From Vulcaniibacterium gelatinicum (GTDB lineage Bacteria > Pseudomonadota > Gammaproteobacteria > Xanthomonadales > Xanthomonadaceae): 64,000 nucleotides of DNA. The stretch is from NCBI RefSeq assembly GCF_008033445.1, contig NZ_VNKO01000009.1:1-64000 (forward strand), written 5' to 3'. Both the position numbers and the translations under genes were made by a program. Shown piece by piece: positions 13,682 through 23,108 of this stretch; positions within the stretch are counted from its first letter, which is position 1, and each line of letters starts with the position of its first letter. Under the pieces are notes generated by a model. It had not been told where the DNA came from. It did no database searches and saw only the letters and a list, made by a program, of their open reading frames with translations.

Positions 13682-15025
13682 TCAACCGCGCCGCAGGCCG
13701 AGCCGGTCGAGCCGGCGGTACAGGGCCTGGCGCGACAGGCCGAGTTCGCTCGCCGCCTGCGCGACCACGCCGCCGGCGCGCTCGAGCGCGGCCTCGATCG
13801 TGGCGCGGTCGGGTTCGTCGGCGGTGACGGCGTGCACGGGCGCGGGCGACGGCGCAGACAGGCCGAGATCGGCGGTGCCGATCGTCTCGCCGCGGGCCAG
13901 CAGCGCCGCGCGCTGCAGGGTGTTGCGCAGTTCGCGCACGTTGCCGGGCCAGGGGTGGGCGAGCAGGGCGCGTTCGGCGCCCTCGCCCAGGCGCTTGCCC
14001 GGCGGCAGGAAGTGCCGCGCCAGCGGCAGGATGTCGTCGGGGCGTTGCGCCAGCGCCGGCAATTTCAGTTCGATCGCGTTGAGCCGGTAGTACAGGTCCT
14101 CGCGGAACTGGCCGGCGGCGATCAGCGCCGGCAGGTCGGCGTTGGTGGCGCTGACCACGCGCACCTTCACCGTGCGCTCGCGGTTGCTGCCCAGGCGCTG
14201 GAAGCGGCCGGTCTCGAGCACGCGCAGCAGCTTGACCTGGCCGGCGAGCGGCAACGTGCCGATCTCGTCCAGGAACAGGGTGCCGCCGTCGGCGGCCTCG
14301 AACTTGCCCTCGCGCGCCTTGTTCGCGCCGGTATAGGCCCCGGCCTCGGCGCCGAACAGCTCGGCCTCGATCAGCTCGCCCGGCAGCGCGCCGCAGTTGA
14401 CCGCGACGAACGGGCCGTCCTTCACCTGCGAGTTGGCGTGGATGATCTCGGCGTAGCGTTCCTTGCCGGTGCCGTTGGGGCCGGTGATCAGCACCGGCAG
14501 TTCCGAGCGCGCGACCTGGCAGGCCAGGGTCAGCGCGGCCTCGCTCGCGGCATCGGCGAACACGAGCCCGCGCAGGTCGTAGTGGCGTGCGAGGGCCTCG
14601 CGCCGGCGGCGTTCGCCACTGCGCCGGCGTTCCAGTTCGCGCCGCGCCTGCGACAGCTCGAGCAGGTTGTTGACCGTGGCCAGCAGCTTGCGGTCGTCCC
14701 AGGGCTTGGCCAGATAGTCGGCCGCGCCCGCCTTGACCAGGTCCACCGCCGACTCCAGGTGGGTCCAGGCGGTGAGCAGGATCACCGGCAGGTCCGGATG
14801 GCGGGCGCGGATCGCGTGGAACAGCGCCTCGCCTTCCTCGCCGGAGGTGGTGTCGGCGTGGAAGTTCATGTCCTGCACCACCAGGTCCACCGGCTCCCGG
14901 GCCAGCAGCGCCAGGCCTTCCTCGGGCGAGGCGGCGACCCGCGTGTCCAGCTCGTGGAGGGCGAACAGCGTCTCCAGCGCCGTGGCGACCGCGGGGTTGT
15001 CGTCGATGACGAGGACGGTGGGCAT
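13682..15025 (-). CDS. Sigma-54-dependent NtrC-type response regulator
   Basis: A 447-residue activator with three domains. The receiver holds phosphorylatable D52 (VVQDMNF). The AAA+ ATPase has Walker A GPNGTGKE (about 182-189) and Walker [11 protein letters not shown]. The C-terminal Fis-type helix-turn-helix is [16 protein letters not shown]. The sigma-54 contact loop reads GAYTGA (229-234) instead of GAFTGA, a conservative change. It sits between the permease and kinase genes of the export cassette. A sigma-54 promoter precedes the first gene of that cassette, so autoregulation is the obvious inference. Confidence 0.95.
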   Translation of the reverse strand: MPTVLVIDDNPAVATALETLFALHELDTRVAASPEEGLALLAREPVDLVVQDMNFHADTTSGEEGEALFHAIRARHPDLPVILLTAWTHLESAVDLVKAGAADYLAKPWDDRKLLATVNNLLELSQARRELERRRSGERRRREALARHYDLRGLVFADAASEAALTLACQVARSELPVLITGPNGTGKERYAEIIHANSQVKDGPFVAVNCGALPGELIEAELFGAEAGAYTGANKAREGKFEAADGGTLFLDEIGTLPLAGQVKLLRVLETGRFQRLGSNRERTVKVRVVSATNADLPALIAAGQFREDLYYRLNAIELKLPALAQRPDDILPLARHFLPPGKRLGEGAERALLAHPWPGNVRELRNTLQRAALLARGETIGTADLGLSAPSPAPVHAVTADEPDRATIEAALERAGGVVAQAASELGLSRQALYRRLDRLGLRRG

Positions 15026-15054
15026 CGGCCAAGACTACCGCAGGGCCGCCGCGA

Positions 15055-16278
15055 TCATACGCTGCGCGTGGCCACCGCCGGCGGCACCGCGGCCGCGCGC
15101 CGCGCCGGCCCCAGCACCGCCAGCTGGCCGAGCAGCCACAGCACGACCGCACCCGCCGGCAGGTAGTACGCCGGCAGCCGCGGCAGCTCGTACTGCTGCA
15201 TCAGCAGCTGGTTGATGCCGTAGGCGAGCAGCATGCCGATGGCGATGCCGAGCGTGGCCAGCAGGAAGTTCTCGGTCTGGAAGTAGCGCAGGACCTGGCC
15301 GCGGGTCGCGCCGAGCGCGCGGCGCACGCCGATCTGCTTGGTCCGCTGCTGCACCCAGAAGCTGGCCAGGCCGACGATGCCGAGCGCGGTGACCACCAGC
15401 AGCGCGATGCACACCGCGCCCAGCAGCCAGGCCATGGATCGGTCCTGGCGGTAGAACGCCTCGCGCATGGTCTCGAAGGTGCGTTGCTCCAGGAAGATGC
15501 GGCGATTGCTGTTCTTCTCCAGTGCCGCGACCGCATCCTTGATCACCCGTTCGCGCTGGTCCGGGGTGGTGCGCAGGATGTAGTGGCCGCCAACCGTGTA
15601 CGGCACCCGGATCGGCAGCAGCATCGAATACCCGCCGGTCGGATCCGAGGCGAACAGGAACGGACGCTGCAGGCGGTCCACCACGCCGACGACCGTGATC
15701 GGTTCCCGGTCGCCGAAATAGAACACCTTGCCCACGGCGTTCTCGCCCGGATACAGCTTCTCGGCCATGGCCCGGCTGATGATCGCGGTATTGACCTCGA
15801 TCCCGCCAAAGCCCATCTCGGGGTCCATGTCCACGTAATCCCCGTCCTGGAAATCACGGCCGGCGATCAGCCGCACGCCGAAAGTCTCGCGCAGCGCGGC
15901 ATCGCCCAGGAACAGGGTCGCGTTGAGGGACTCCCCGACCTGGTCCGGTTGCAGGTTGACCGAGCTGTTCCAGGAGCCGTTGCCGAACGGCACCTGGTTC
16001 GTGTGCGCCGCCGACACCACGCCGGGGACGGCCCGCAGTGCCGCCAGGTCCTCCCGGGTGAGCGCCATCGCGTTCTGGTCGGTGCCGATGCCGCTGACCT
16101 GGATGTCCACCAGTTCCTGCTCGGCGAGGCCGCTCGGCATGTTCATGCGCGCCAGGCGCCCGCTGATCAGGAACACCGCGTTGCAGATGATCGCGCAGCT
16201 GAGCGCGATCTCGAGCACGATGAGCGTGGCCGCGGTCCGGTGCCGGCGCAGGGTCGAAAGGATGGGGCGAATGTCCAT
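15055..16278 (-). CDS. ABC transporter permease, MacB/FtsX type (second copy)
   Basis: A 407-residue permease: an N-terminal membrane helix (residues about 17-40), a large periplasmic MacB-type domain, then three C-terminal FtsX helices. The family pattern QRTKQIGVRRALGATRGQVLRYF lies before the second of these. I start at MDIRPILSTLRRHR (16278); the frame extends upstream but that part shadows the preceding gene. It probably pairs with the permease encoded just upstream as a heterodimer energised by the separate ATPase. Substrate unknown. Confidence 0.92.
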   Translation of the reverse strand: MDIRPILSTLRRHRTAATLIVLEIALSCAIICNAVFLISGRLARMNMPSGLAEQELVDIQVSGIGTDQNAMALTREDLAALRAVPGVVSAAHTNQVPFGNGSWNSSVNLQPDQVGESLNATLFLGDAALRETFGVRLIAGRDFQDGDYVDMDPEMGFGGIEVNTAIISRAMAEKLYPGENAVGKVFYFGDREPITVVGVVDRLQRPFLFASDPTGGYSMLLPIRVPYTVGGHYILRTTPDQRERVIKDAVAALEKNSNRRIFLEQRTFETMREAFYRQDRSMAWLLGAVCIALLVVTALGIVGLASFWVQQRTKQIGVRRALGATRGQVLRYFQTENFLLATLGIAIGMLLAYGINQLLMQQYELPRLPAYYLPAGAVVLWLLGQLAVLGPARRAAAVPPAVATRSV

Positions 16279-16298
16279 GGTGGTCTCCGGACGCGGAA

Positions 16299-17612
16299 TC
16301 ACTGGCTCTTGAGCTGGATGGCGGGCGCGACCTGGCAGGCGCGCCAGGCGGGCACCAGCCCGGCCAGCAGGCTGGCCACGAGCGCCAGGACGAAGGTGGT
16401 CAGGAGCATCGTGGCGTCGAGCCGGGCGAGTGCGGCGTATTCGATCGGCTGCTGGCGCACCGCCCACAGTCCGAGCTGGGCCAGGCCGAGCCCGGCCAGT
16501 CCGCCCGCCAGGCCGACCGTGCCGGCCTCGACCAGGCACTGGGCGAAGATCGCGCGACGCGAGGCGCCCAGCGCGCGGCGCACGCCGATCTCGGCCGAAC
16601 GGCGCAGGAACTTGGCCAGCAGCAGGCCGACCGTGTTGATCAGGCACACCAGCAGGAAGCCGAGCGCCAGCCACAGCTGCAGGCGCACGTCGCTCGGCAC
16701 GACCTTGTAGAACTCCATCAGCTCCATCAGGTTGCGCAGGCGGATGTTGTCGGGGCGCTGGAAGCGGCCGGCGGCGCGCTGCCGCGCCGAATGGTTGGCG
16801 AGGAACGCCCGGTAGTCGGCGACCTGCTGCGGCGTGTCGAGCTGGACCCAGAACTGGACCCAGGTGCAGGGCGCGGCGAGGTCGGTATCGCGCATGTCGT
16901 CGGGCCGCTCGGCGTGGCAGTTCATGTTGCCGTTGCGGCCGAGACCGAGTTCGCGCGAGGTCGAGAACGGCAGGAACACCTGTTCGGCCTCGCCGTAGCC
17001 GTTGCGGCCCACGTTGAGGTCGTAGAACTTCGGCACCGGGCGCCAGTCGTCGAGCACGCCGACGATGCGGAAGTCGGTGTCGTCCAGGCGCAGGGTCCTG
17101 CCGACGCTGTTGCCGCCGCCGAACAGGCGGTCGTTGAGCGGTTTGGCGATGACCGCCACGCGTGCGCGCGCATCGTCGGCCGCCTTGTCCCAGCCGCCGC
17201 CGTGCAGGAACGGCGTGTCGAACATGGCGAAAAAGTCGGCCGAGGTGTAGCGCGCGTCGGCGATGAAGGGGCGCAACGTGCCGGCCTGCGGTTGCACCGC
17301 CACGCCACCGCCGGTCATCAGCGCCTGGCGGGTGCCGCGCCGCGCCGCGAGCAGCGTCTCGGCGTCGTAGCGGGTGAGCTGGTTCGGCGGCTCCTCGCCC
17401 TCGCGGTAGCCGTCGCGCGGCTGCGGGTCGAGCTGCGGGTAGAACAGGGTATGGCTGCGGTCCGGCAGCGGATCGCCGGAGAGCACGTGGAACACGGTCA
17501 GGGTGGTCATGCTCGCGCCGATGCCGAGCGCGATCGCCAGCACCATCAGCGCGGTGAGCACCTTGTTGCGCCGGAAGCTGCGCAGGGCGAGGTCGAGGTA
17601 GTAGGCGAACAT
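16299..17612 (-). CDS. ABC transporter permease, MacB/FtsX type (first copy)
   Basis: A 437-residue permease with the same plan as its downstream partner: an N-terminal helix (VLTALMVLAIALGIGASMT), a periplasmic domain of about 240 residues, and a C-terminal FtsX module with SAEIGVRRALGASRRAIF. It begins four bases after the ATPase gene stop, which suggests translational coupling. Proteins of this type do not form a channel. They drive substrates from the periplasm or outer leaflet through an adaptor and an outer-membrane duct. Confidence 0.92.
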   Translation of the reverse strand: MFAYYLDLALRSFRRNKVLTALMVLAIALGIGASMTTLTVFHVLSGDPLPDRSHTLFYPQLDPQPRDGYREGEEPPNQLTRYDAETLLAARRGTRQALMTGGGVAVQPQAGTLRPFIADARYTSADFFAMFDTPFLHGGGWDKAADDARARVAVIAKPLNDRLFGGGNSVGRTLRLDDTDFRIVGVLDDWRPVPKFYDLNVGRNGYGEAEQVFLPFSTSRELGLGRNGNMNCHAERPDDMRDTDLAAPCTWVQFWVQLDTPQQVADYRAFLANHSARQRAAGRFQRPDNIRLRNLMELMEFYKVVPSDVRLQLWLALGFLLVCLINTVGLLLAKFLRRSAEIGVRRALGASRRAIFAQCLVEAGTVGLAGGLAGLGLAQLGLWAVRQQPIEYAALARLDATMLLTTFVLALVASLLAGLVPAWRACQVAPAIQLKSQ

Positions 17613-17616
17613 GGCG

Positions 17617-18327
17617 TCAGGCCCCCGCCTCCGCGAACGTGCGCACCAGGCTCGGTTCGACGCTGAGGTCGGTGACCATGCCGTCCACGATGTGCACGTT
17701 GCGCTGCGCGCGCGCGGCGAGCTCGGGGTCGTGGGTGACCATCACGATCGTGGTGCCCTGGGCGTTGATCTCCTCCAGCAGCTCCATCACGCTGCGCGCC
17801 ATCTGCGAATCGAGGTTGCCGGTGGGCTCGTCGGCGAGCAGCAGGCGCGGGCTGCCGGCGAGCGCGCGCGCGATCGCCGCGCGCTGCTGCTGGCCACCGG
17901 AGAGCTCGGCCGGGTAATGCTTCATGCGCGAGCCCAGTCCCACCCGCGTCAGCGCCTCCTCGATCCGCTGCCGGCGCTCGGCCGCGGACATGCCGCGGTA
18001 GCGCAGCGGCACGTCCACGTTGTCGAACAGGTTCAGGTCCGGGATCAGGTTGAAGCTCTGGAAGATGAAGCCGATCTTGCGGTTGCGCAGCCGCGAGCGG
18101 GCGTCATCGGACAGGCCGCTGACGTCCTCGCCGTCGAGCAGGTAGGTGCCGCCGGTGTAGGTCTCCAGCAGCCCGGCGATGTTGAGGAAGGTGGTCTTGC
18201 CCGAGCCCGAGGGGCCGGTGACGGCGACGAACTCGCCTTCCTTCACGTGCAGGTCGAGCGAGCGCAGCGCGTGCGTCTCGACCAGCTCGGTGCGATAGAC
18301 CTTGGTGACGGCTTGCATGTGCAGCAT
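17617..18327 (-). CDS. ABC transporter ATP-binding protein (MacB/LolD type)
   Basis: A 236-residue cytoplasmic ATPase with Walker A GPSGSGKTTF, Q-loop FIFQSFNLIPDLN, signature ELSGGQQQRAAIARAL, Walker B LLLADEPTGNLDS and H-loop VMVTHD. Sequence and length are those of the MacB/LolD branch. That branch powers mechanotransmission through FtsX-type permeases. Unlike E. coli MacB, ATPase and permease are separate genes here. Confidence 0.95.
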   Translation of the reverse strand: MLHMQAVTKVYRTELVETHALRSLDLHVKEGEFVAVTGPSGSGKTTFLNIAGLLETYTGGTYLLDGEDVSGLSDDARSRLRNRKIGFIFQSFNLIPDLNLFDNVDVPLRYRGMSAAERRQRIEEALTRVGLGSRMKHYPAELSGGQQQRAAIARALAGSPRLLLADEPTGNLDSQMARSVMELLEEINAQGTTIVMVTHDPELAARAQRNVHIVDGMVTDLSVEPSLVRTFAEAGA

Positions 18328-18348
18328 GGCGGGCTCCGGGGCGAGGGA

Positions 18349-18573
18349 TCAGTGGATGCGGAACGGCGCGGGCAGCGCCGGCAGGGTCAGGTAGCCCGCG
18401 CGCAACCGGCGTCGCGGCGGCTGTGCGCGGTCGGCCGGCACGGCAGGGAGGGCGGCGAAATCCGCCAGCTGCGACACGCGCAGGTGCAGCAGGCGCAACG
18501 GCACGGCCGCAGCCAGTTCGCGCGCGCTCCAGGAGAACGACGGCGGGAATCGCGATTCGGTGTTCATGGTCAT
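18349..18573 (-). CDS. Small ORF of unknown function inside the export cassette
   Basis: A 74-residue ORF (MTMNTESRFPPSFSWS...). Its ATG overlaps the adaptor stop in an ATGA arrangement, and it ends 21 bases before the ATPase gene, so it fits the operon exactly. I recognise no domain, no signal peptide and no clear membrane helix; a Leu/Ala-rich middle (ELAAAVPLRLLHLRVSQ) could be an amphipathic helix and the C-terminal half is Pro/Arg-rich. It could be a cargo peptide, a small regulator of the exporter, or a chance ORF in GC-rich DNA. Confidence 0.5.
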   Translation of the reverse strand: MTMNTESRFPPSFSWSARELAAAVPLRLLHLRVSQLADFAALPAVPADRAQPPRRRLRAGYLTLPALPAPFRIH

Positions 18574-19850
18574 TCTCCCGTGATGCGGACGCGCTCGGCG
18601 TCGCCGAAGGTTTCGCTGCCGGACACGACCACACGGTCGCCTTCCTTGAGGCCGGAGAGGATCTCCACTGCGTCGAGGCTGCTGGCGCCGAGCCGGACCG
18701 GGCGCCTGACCGCGCTGCCGCCGTCCATGACCCAGGCGCTGCGGCCGCCGCCTTCCTCGACGAACGGGCCGCGCTCGACCATCAGCACGTCGCGGCGGGT
18801 GTCGAGCACGATGCGCACCGACAGGCGCTGGTTCTGGCGCAGGCCGGGCGGCTGGCGGCCGGTGAAGCGCAGGCGGCTGACCACCTCGCCGCTGACCACT
18901 TCTGGCGAGACCGCCGCCACCTGCGCCGGGAAGGTGCCGCCGGCGGCGGTGATCTGCGCCGGCATGCCGATGGCGAGATCGCGGGCGAAGCTTTCCGGCA
19001 CGCGGATCTCGACCTCGAATTCGGACAGGTCCACCACGCTCAGCACCGGCGCGTTGGCGGCGACGTTGGCGCGCTGCGCGACCTGCACCTGGCCGACCTG
19101 GCCGTCGAACGGGGCGCGCAGCGTGAGCGCGTCCACCTGGCGCTGCAGTTCGGCCACCACCGCGCGCTGGCGCTCGGCGAGCAGGCGCCTGTTGCGCAGG
19201 TCGAGGTCGGCGCCCCGGCTGCGCAGGTCGTGGTCGCCGCGCGCCTGCGCCAGCGCCAGTTCGGCCTTCTGCAGCGCGTCCTGCGCCCGTGCCACGTCAA
19301 TCTGCGCCACCGCGCCGCCTGCGTAGGCGCGCCGGTTGCGCTCGAGGTCGCGCACCGCCGCCTGGCGGTCGATCTGCGCCTGGTCCAGGATCCGGCGTGC
19401 ATCGGCGCGGGCCAGCTGCGCGTCGAGCGCGGCGCGGTCGGCCTCCGCCTCCAGCCCGGCCAGGGTGGCCTGTTCCTGGGCCAGCGCGCTGCGCAGCTCG
19501 GGGCTGTGGATCGTGGCCAGCGCCTGGCCGCGCTTGACCGCATCGCCGGCCACTACCTGCAGGGTGACCGTGCCGGCGGCGACCGCGTACAGCACCGGGC
19601 TGTTGGCGGCGATGATCCGGCCGTCGGCGCTGATGTCGCGCACCAGGTCGCCGCGGCGCACCTCGGCGATGCGCACGCGCGCACCGTCCACCGAGCGGCT
19701 GCCCGCACTCCAGCCGGACAGCAGCCAGGCCGCCGCCAGCAGCAGCGCGGCGCCGCCGGCGCCGGCGGCCAGCCAATGCCGGCGCCGGCGGGACTGTGCC
19801 GCGGTGGCGGCGAGGGGGCGGTCCTGGGCGGAGGTGTCGCGGATGCTCAT
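18570..19850 (-). CDS. Periplasmic adaptor (HlyD/MacA-type membrane fusion protein)
   Basis: The first gene of the cassette. The product (426 residues from MSIRDTSAQD) has an N-terminal membrane anchor (WLAAGAGGAALLLAAAWLL), a lipoyl/barrel region, a long coiled-coil hairpin and a C-terminal beta domain. It should bridge the FtsX-type permeases to an outer-membrane factor; no TolC-like gene is present in the window. An alternative ATG four codons upstream (19862) would leave a leader of only about 13 bases from the predicted sigma-54 start. I therefore prefer 19850. Confidence 0.92.
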   Translation of the reverse strand: MSIRDTSAQDRPLAATAAQSRRRRHWLAAGAGGAALLLAAAWLLSGWSAGSRSVDGARVRIAEVRRGDLVRDISADGRIIAANSPVLYAVAAGTVTLQVVAGDAVKRGQALATIHSPELRSALAQEQATLAGLEAEADRAALDAQLARADARRILDQAQIDRQAAVRDLERNRRAYAGGAVAQIDVARAQDALQKAELALAQARGDHDLRSRGADLDLRNRRLLAERQRAVVAELQRQVDALTLRAPFDGQVGQVQVAQRANVAANAPVLSVVDLSEFEVEIRVPESFARDLAIGMPAQITAAGGTFPAQVAAVSPEVVSGEVVSRLRFTGRQPPGLRQNQRLSVRIVLDTRRDVLMVERGPFVEEGGGRSAWVMDGGSAVRRPVRLGASSLDAVEILSGLKEGDRVVVSGSETFGDAERVRITGE

Positions 19851-19885
19851 GGGAGGCGGCATGAAAACGATTTGCCGCTCTCCAA

Positions 19886-19902
19886 AGCAGATTGCGTGCC
19901 AA
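19886..19902 (-). promoter_or_regulatory. Sigma-54 (-24/-12) promoter of the export cassette
   Basis: Reading leftward, the sequence is TTGGCACGCAATCTGCT. It matches the sigma-54 consensus (TGGCACG-N4-TTGCT) at all but one base of the -12 box. The invariant GG and GC are spaced by exactly ten bases. Predicted transcription starts near 19875, about 25 bases before the adaptor ATG. Confidence 0.8.
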
Positions 19903-19947
19903 TCGACAACGCATTGAGCGAAAAGAGATTTTTCTGAACGAAGGGGG

Positions 19948-19980
19948 TGTCCGCCCCGTGTCCGGACCGTCCGCCGGACA
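19948..19980. promoter_or_regulatory. Probable activator binding site (dyad) upstream of the sigma-54 promoter
   Basis: TGTCCGG (19959-19965) and CCGGACA (19974-19980) are a perfect inverted repeat with an eight-base spacer. A further TGTCCG lies one helical turn away at 19948-19953. The centre is about 95 bases upstream of the predicted sigma-54 start, the usual place for NtrC-type enhancers. It also lies close to the glmS start, so an effect on glmS is possible. Confidence 0.55.
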
Positions 19981-20026
19981 GCGCCCGCGGATACACTGGC
20001 GGCTCCCTCCCCGAGCCTGGCGTCCC

Positions 20027-21856
<1,830 letters not shown>

Positions 21857-21923
21857 GCGGCCCGCCGCTGCGACACTTTCGCATCGCCTTGATCCCGCCC
21901 ACCCCAGCATCGCCGCACGTGCC

Positions 21924-22499
21924 ATGACGATCCGTCTCCTGCATTCCGGCCGCCTGCTGCTCGCCGCGCTGCTCCTGCTCGCCGGCGGCGGGACGGCCTG
22001 CAGCGCGGACAGGGAGGGCGCGATGTCCTTGGTCCTGAGTTCCCCGGCCTTCGCCCACGACGGCGCGATCCCGGCGCGCCATACCTGCGACGGCGAGGAC
22101 CTCTCGCCGCCGTTGCGCTGGTCCGGCCTGCCCGCCGGCACGCGCAGCCTGGTCCTGATCGTGGACGACCCCGACGCGCCCGACCCGGCCGCGCCGCGCA
22201 TGACCTGGGTGCACTGGGTGCTGTACAACCTGCCGCCGAGCGCGGACGGCCTGCCGGAAGGCGTGACCGCGGCGCGCCTGCCCGCCGGCACCCGCGAAGG
22301 CCGCAACGACTGGAAGCGCACCGGCTACGGCGGCCCCTGCCCGCCGGTCGGCCGGCACCGCTACTTCCACAAGCTGTACGCGCTCGACACCGTGCTGCCC
22401 GACCTCGGCGCGCCGGACAAGGCGCAACTGCTGCAGGCGATGCAGGGGCACGTGCTGGCCGAGGCGGTGCTGGTCGGCACCTACCAGCGCGGGCGCTGA
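21924..22499 (+). CDS. YbhB/YbcL-type (Raf kinase inhibitor-like) exported protein
   Basis: A 191-residue protein with a hydrophobic leader (LLLAALLLLAGGGTACS) and a PEBP-like domain. The family motifs are DGEDLSPPLRWSGLP, LVLIVDDPDAPDP and TWVHWVLYNLP. The Cys at the end of the leader resembles a lipoprotein site, but the residues before it are not a strong lipobox. The molecular role of bacterial PEBP proteins is unsettled. It follows glmS by 67 bases and may be cotranscribed. Confidence 0.9.
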   Translation: MTIRLLHSGRLLLAALLLLAGGGTACSADREGAMSLVLSSPAFAHDGAIPARHTCDGEDLSPPLRWSGLPAGTRSLVLIVDDPDAPDPAAPRMTWVHWVLYNLPPSADGLPEGVTAARLPAGTREGRNDWKRTGYGGPCPPVGRHRYFHKLYALDTVLPDLGAPDKAQLLQAMQGHVLAEAVLVGTYQRGR

Positions 22500-22609
22500 A
22501 TGCGCACGCCCGCGGCCGGCTGAACGCTTTGGCACTCACCGTGACCGGCTGCCAACACCGGCGCCGCGGATTGTCCTAGCTTGAAGCCGTGTTCCACCGG
22601 GAGGAGGAC

Positions 22610-23086
22610 ATGGCCGAAGCGATCCGACGTGGCGCGCCTGCGGAACTGTGGCAGGCGCTGGTGCGCGAGGCGGAGTCCCGCGCGGGGCAGCGGCTGGACG
22701 AGGCGCGCGAGAGCTACCTCGTGTTCGTGCTGCTGCGTTACCAGAACGATTCCCTGCTGCTGGCGCGGACCCAGGCGCTGGACTGGCTGGAGGCGCAGCA
22801 GCGGGTCGGCGGCGCGCGCGCCGATGCGTTGCGTGACGTCGGCGACCGCTGCCTGCTGATCGCCGGGCTGTACCCGGGGCTGGCGGAGCGGCGCCGGGTC
22901 AGCGCGGACTATTTCATCGAGCTCGGGCGCGGCGCCTACCTCGGCGTGGCCGAGGCCAGCCGCGCGGCCTATGCCGCGTTGTTCGGCCAGCTCGCCGAGA
23001 GCTACCGCGAGCTGGTCGGCACGCTGCGCGCGCTGCGCCCGGCGGCGGCGGAGCTGTTGCCGGCGACGGCCGGGCCGCGCCACTGA
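22610..23086 (+). CDS. Unknown cytoplasmic protein
   Basis: A 158-residue soluble, mostly helical protein (MAEAIRRGAPAELWQALVRE...) that I cannot assign. It has no signal peptide, no membrane helix and no nucleotide-binding motif. The ATG at 22610 follows a strong gggaggaggac ribosome site, which decides the start over the GTG at 22589. It is convergent with btuB. Codon use is like the neighbours, which supports a real gene. Confidence 0.75.
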   Translation: MAEAIRRGAPAELWQALVREAESRAGQRLDEARESYLVFVLLRYQNDSLLLARTQALDWLEAQQRVGGARADALRDVGDRCLLIAGLYPGLAERRRVSADYFIELGRGAYLGVAEASRAAYAALFGQLAESYRELVGTLRALRPAAAELLPATAGPRH

Positions 23087-23108
23087 CGGCGCGGCCGCGG
23101 CCCCGGCC

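Noticed and set aside
12434-15166. 910-codon open frame on the plus strand opposite the kinase and regulator genes
   Set aside because: Antisense to complete HisKA and AAA+ domains; no signal of a protein family.
19863-20026. glmS ribozyme in the glmS leader
   Set aside because: The leader is short and contains the sigma-54 promoter and dyad of the opposite operon. Ribozyme core elements are not visible, and this ribozyme is known from Firmicutes-type bacteria.
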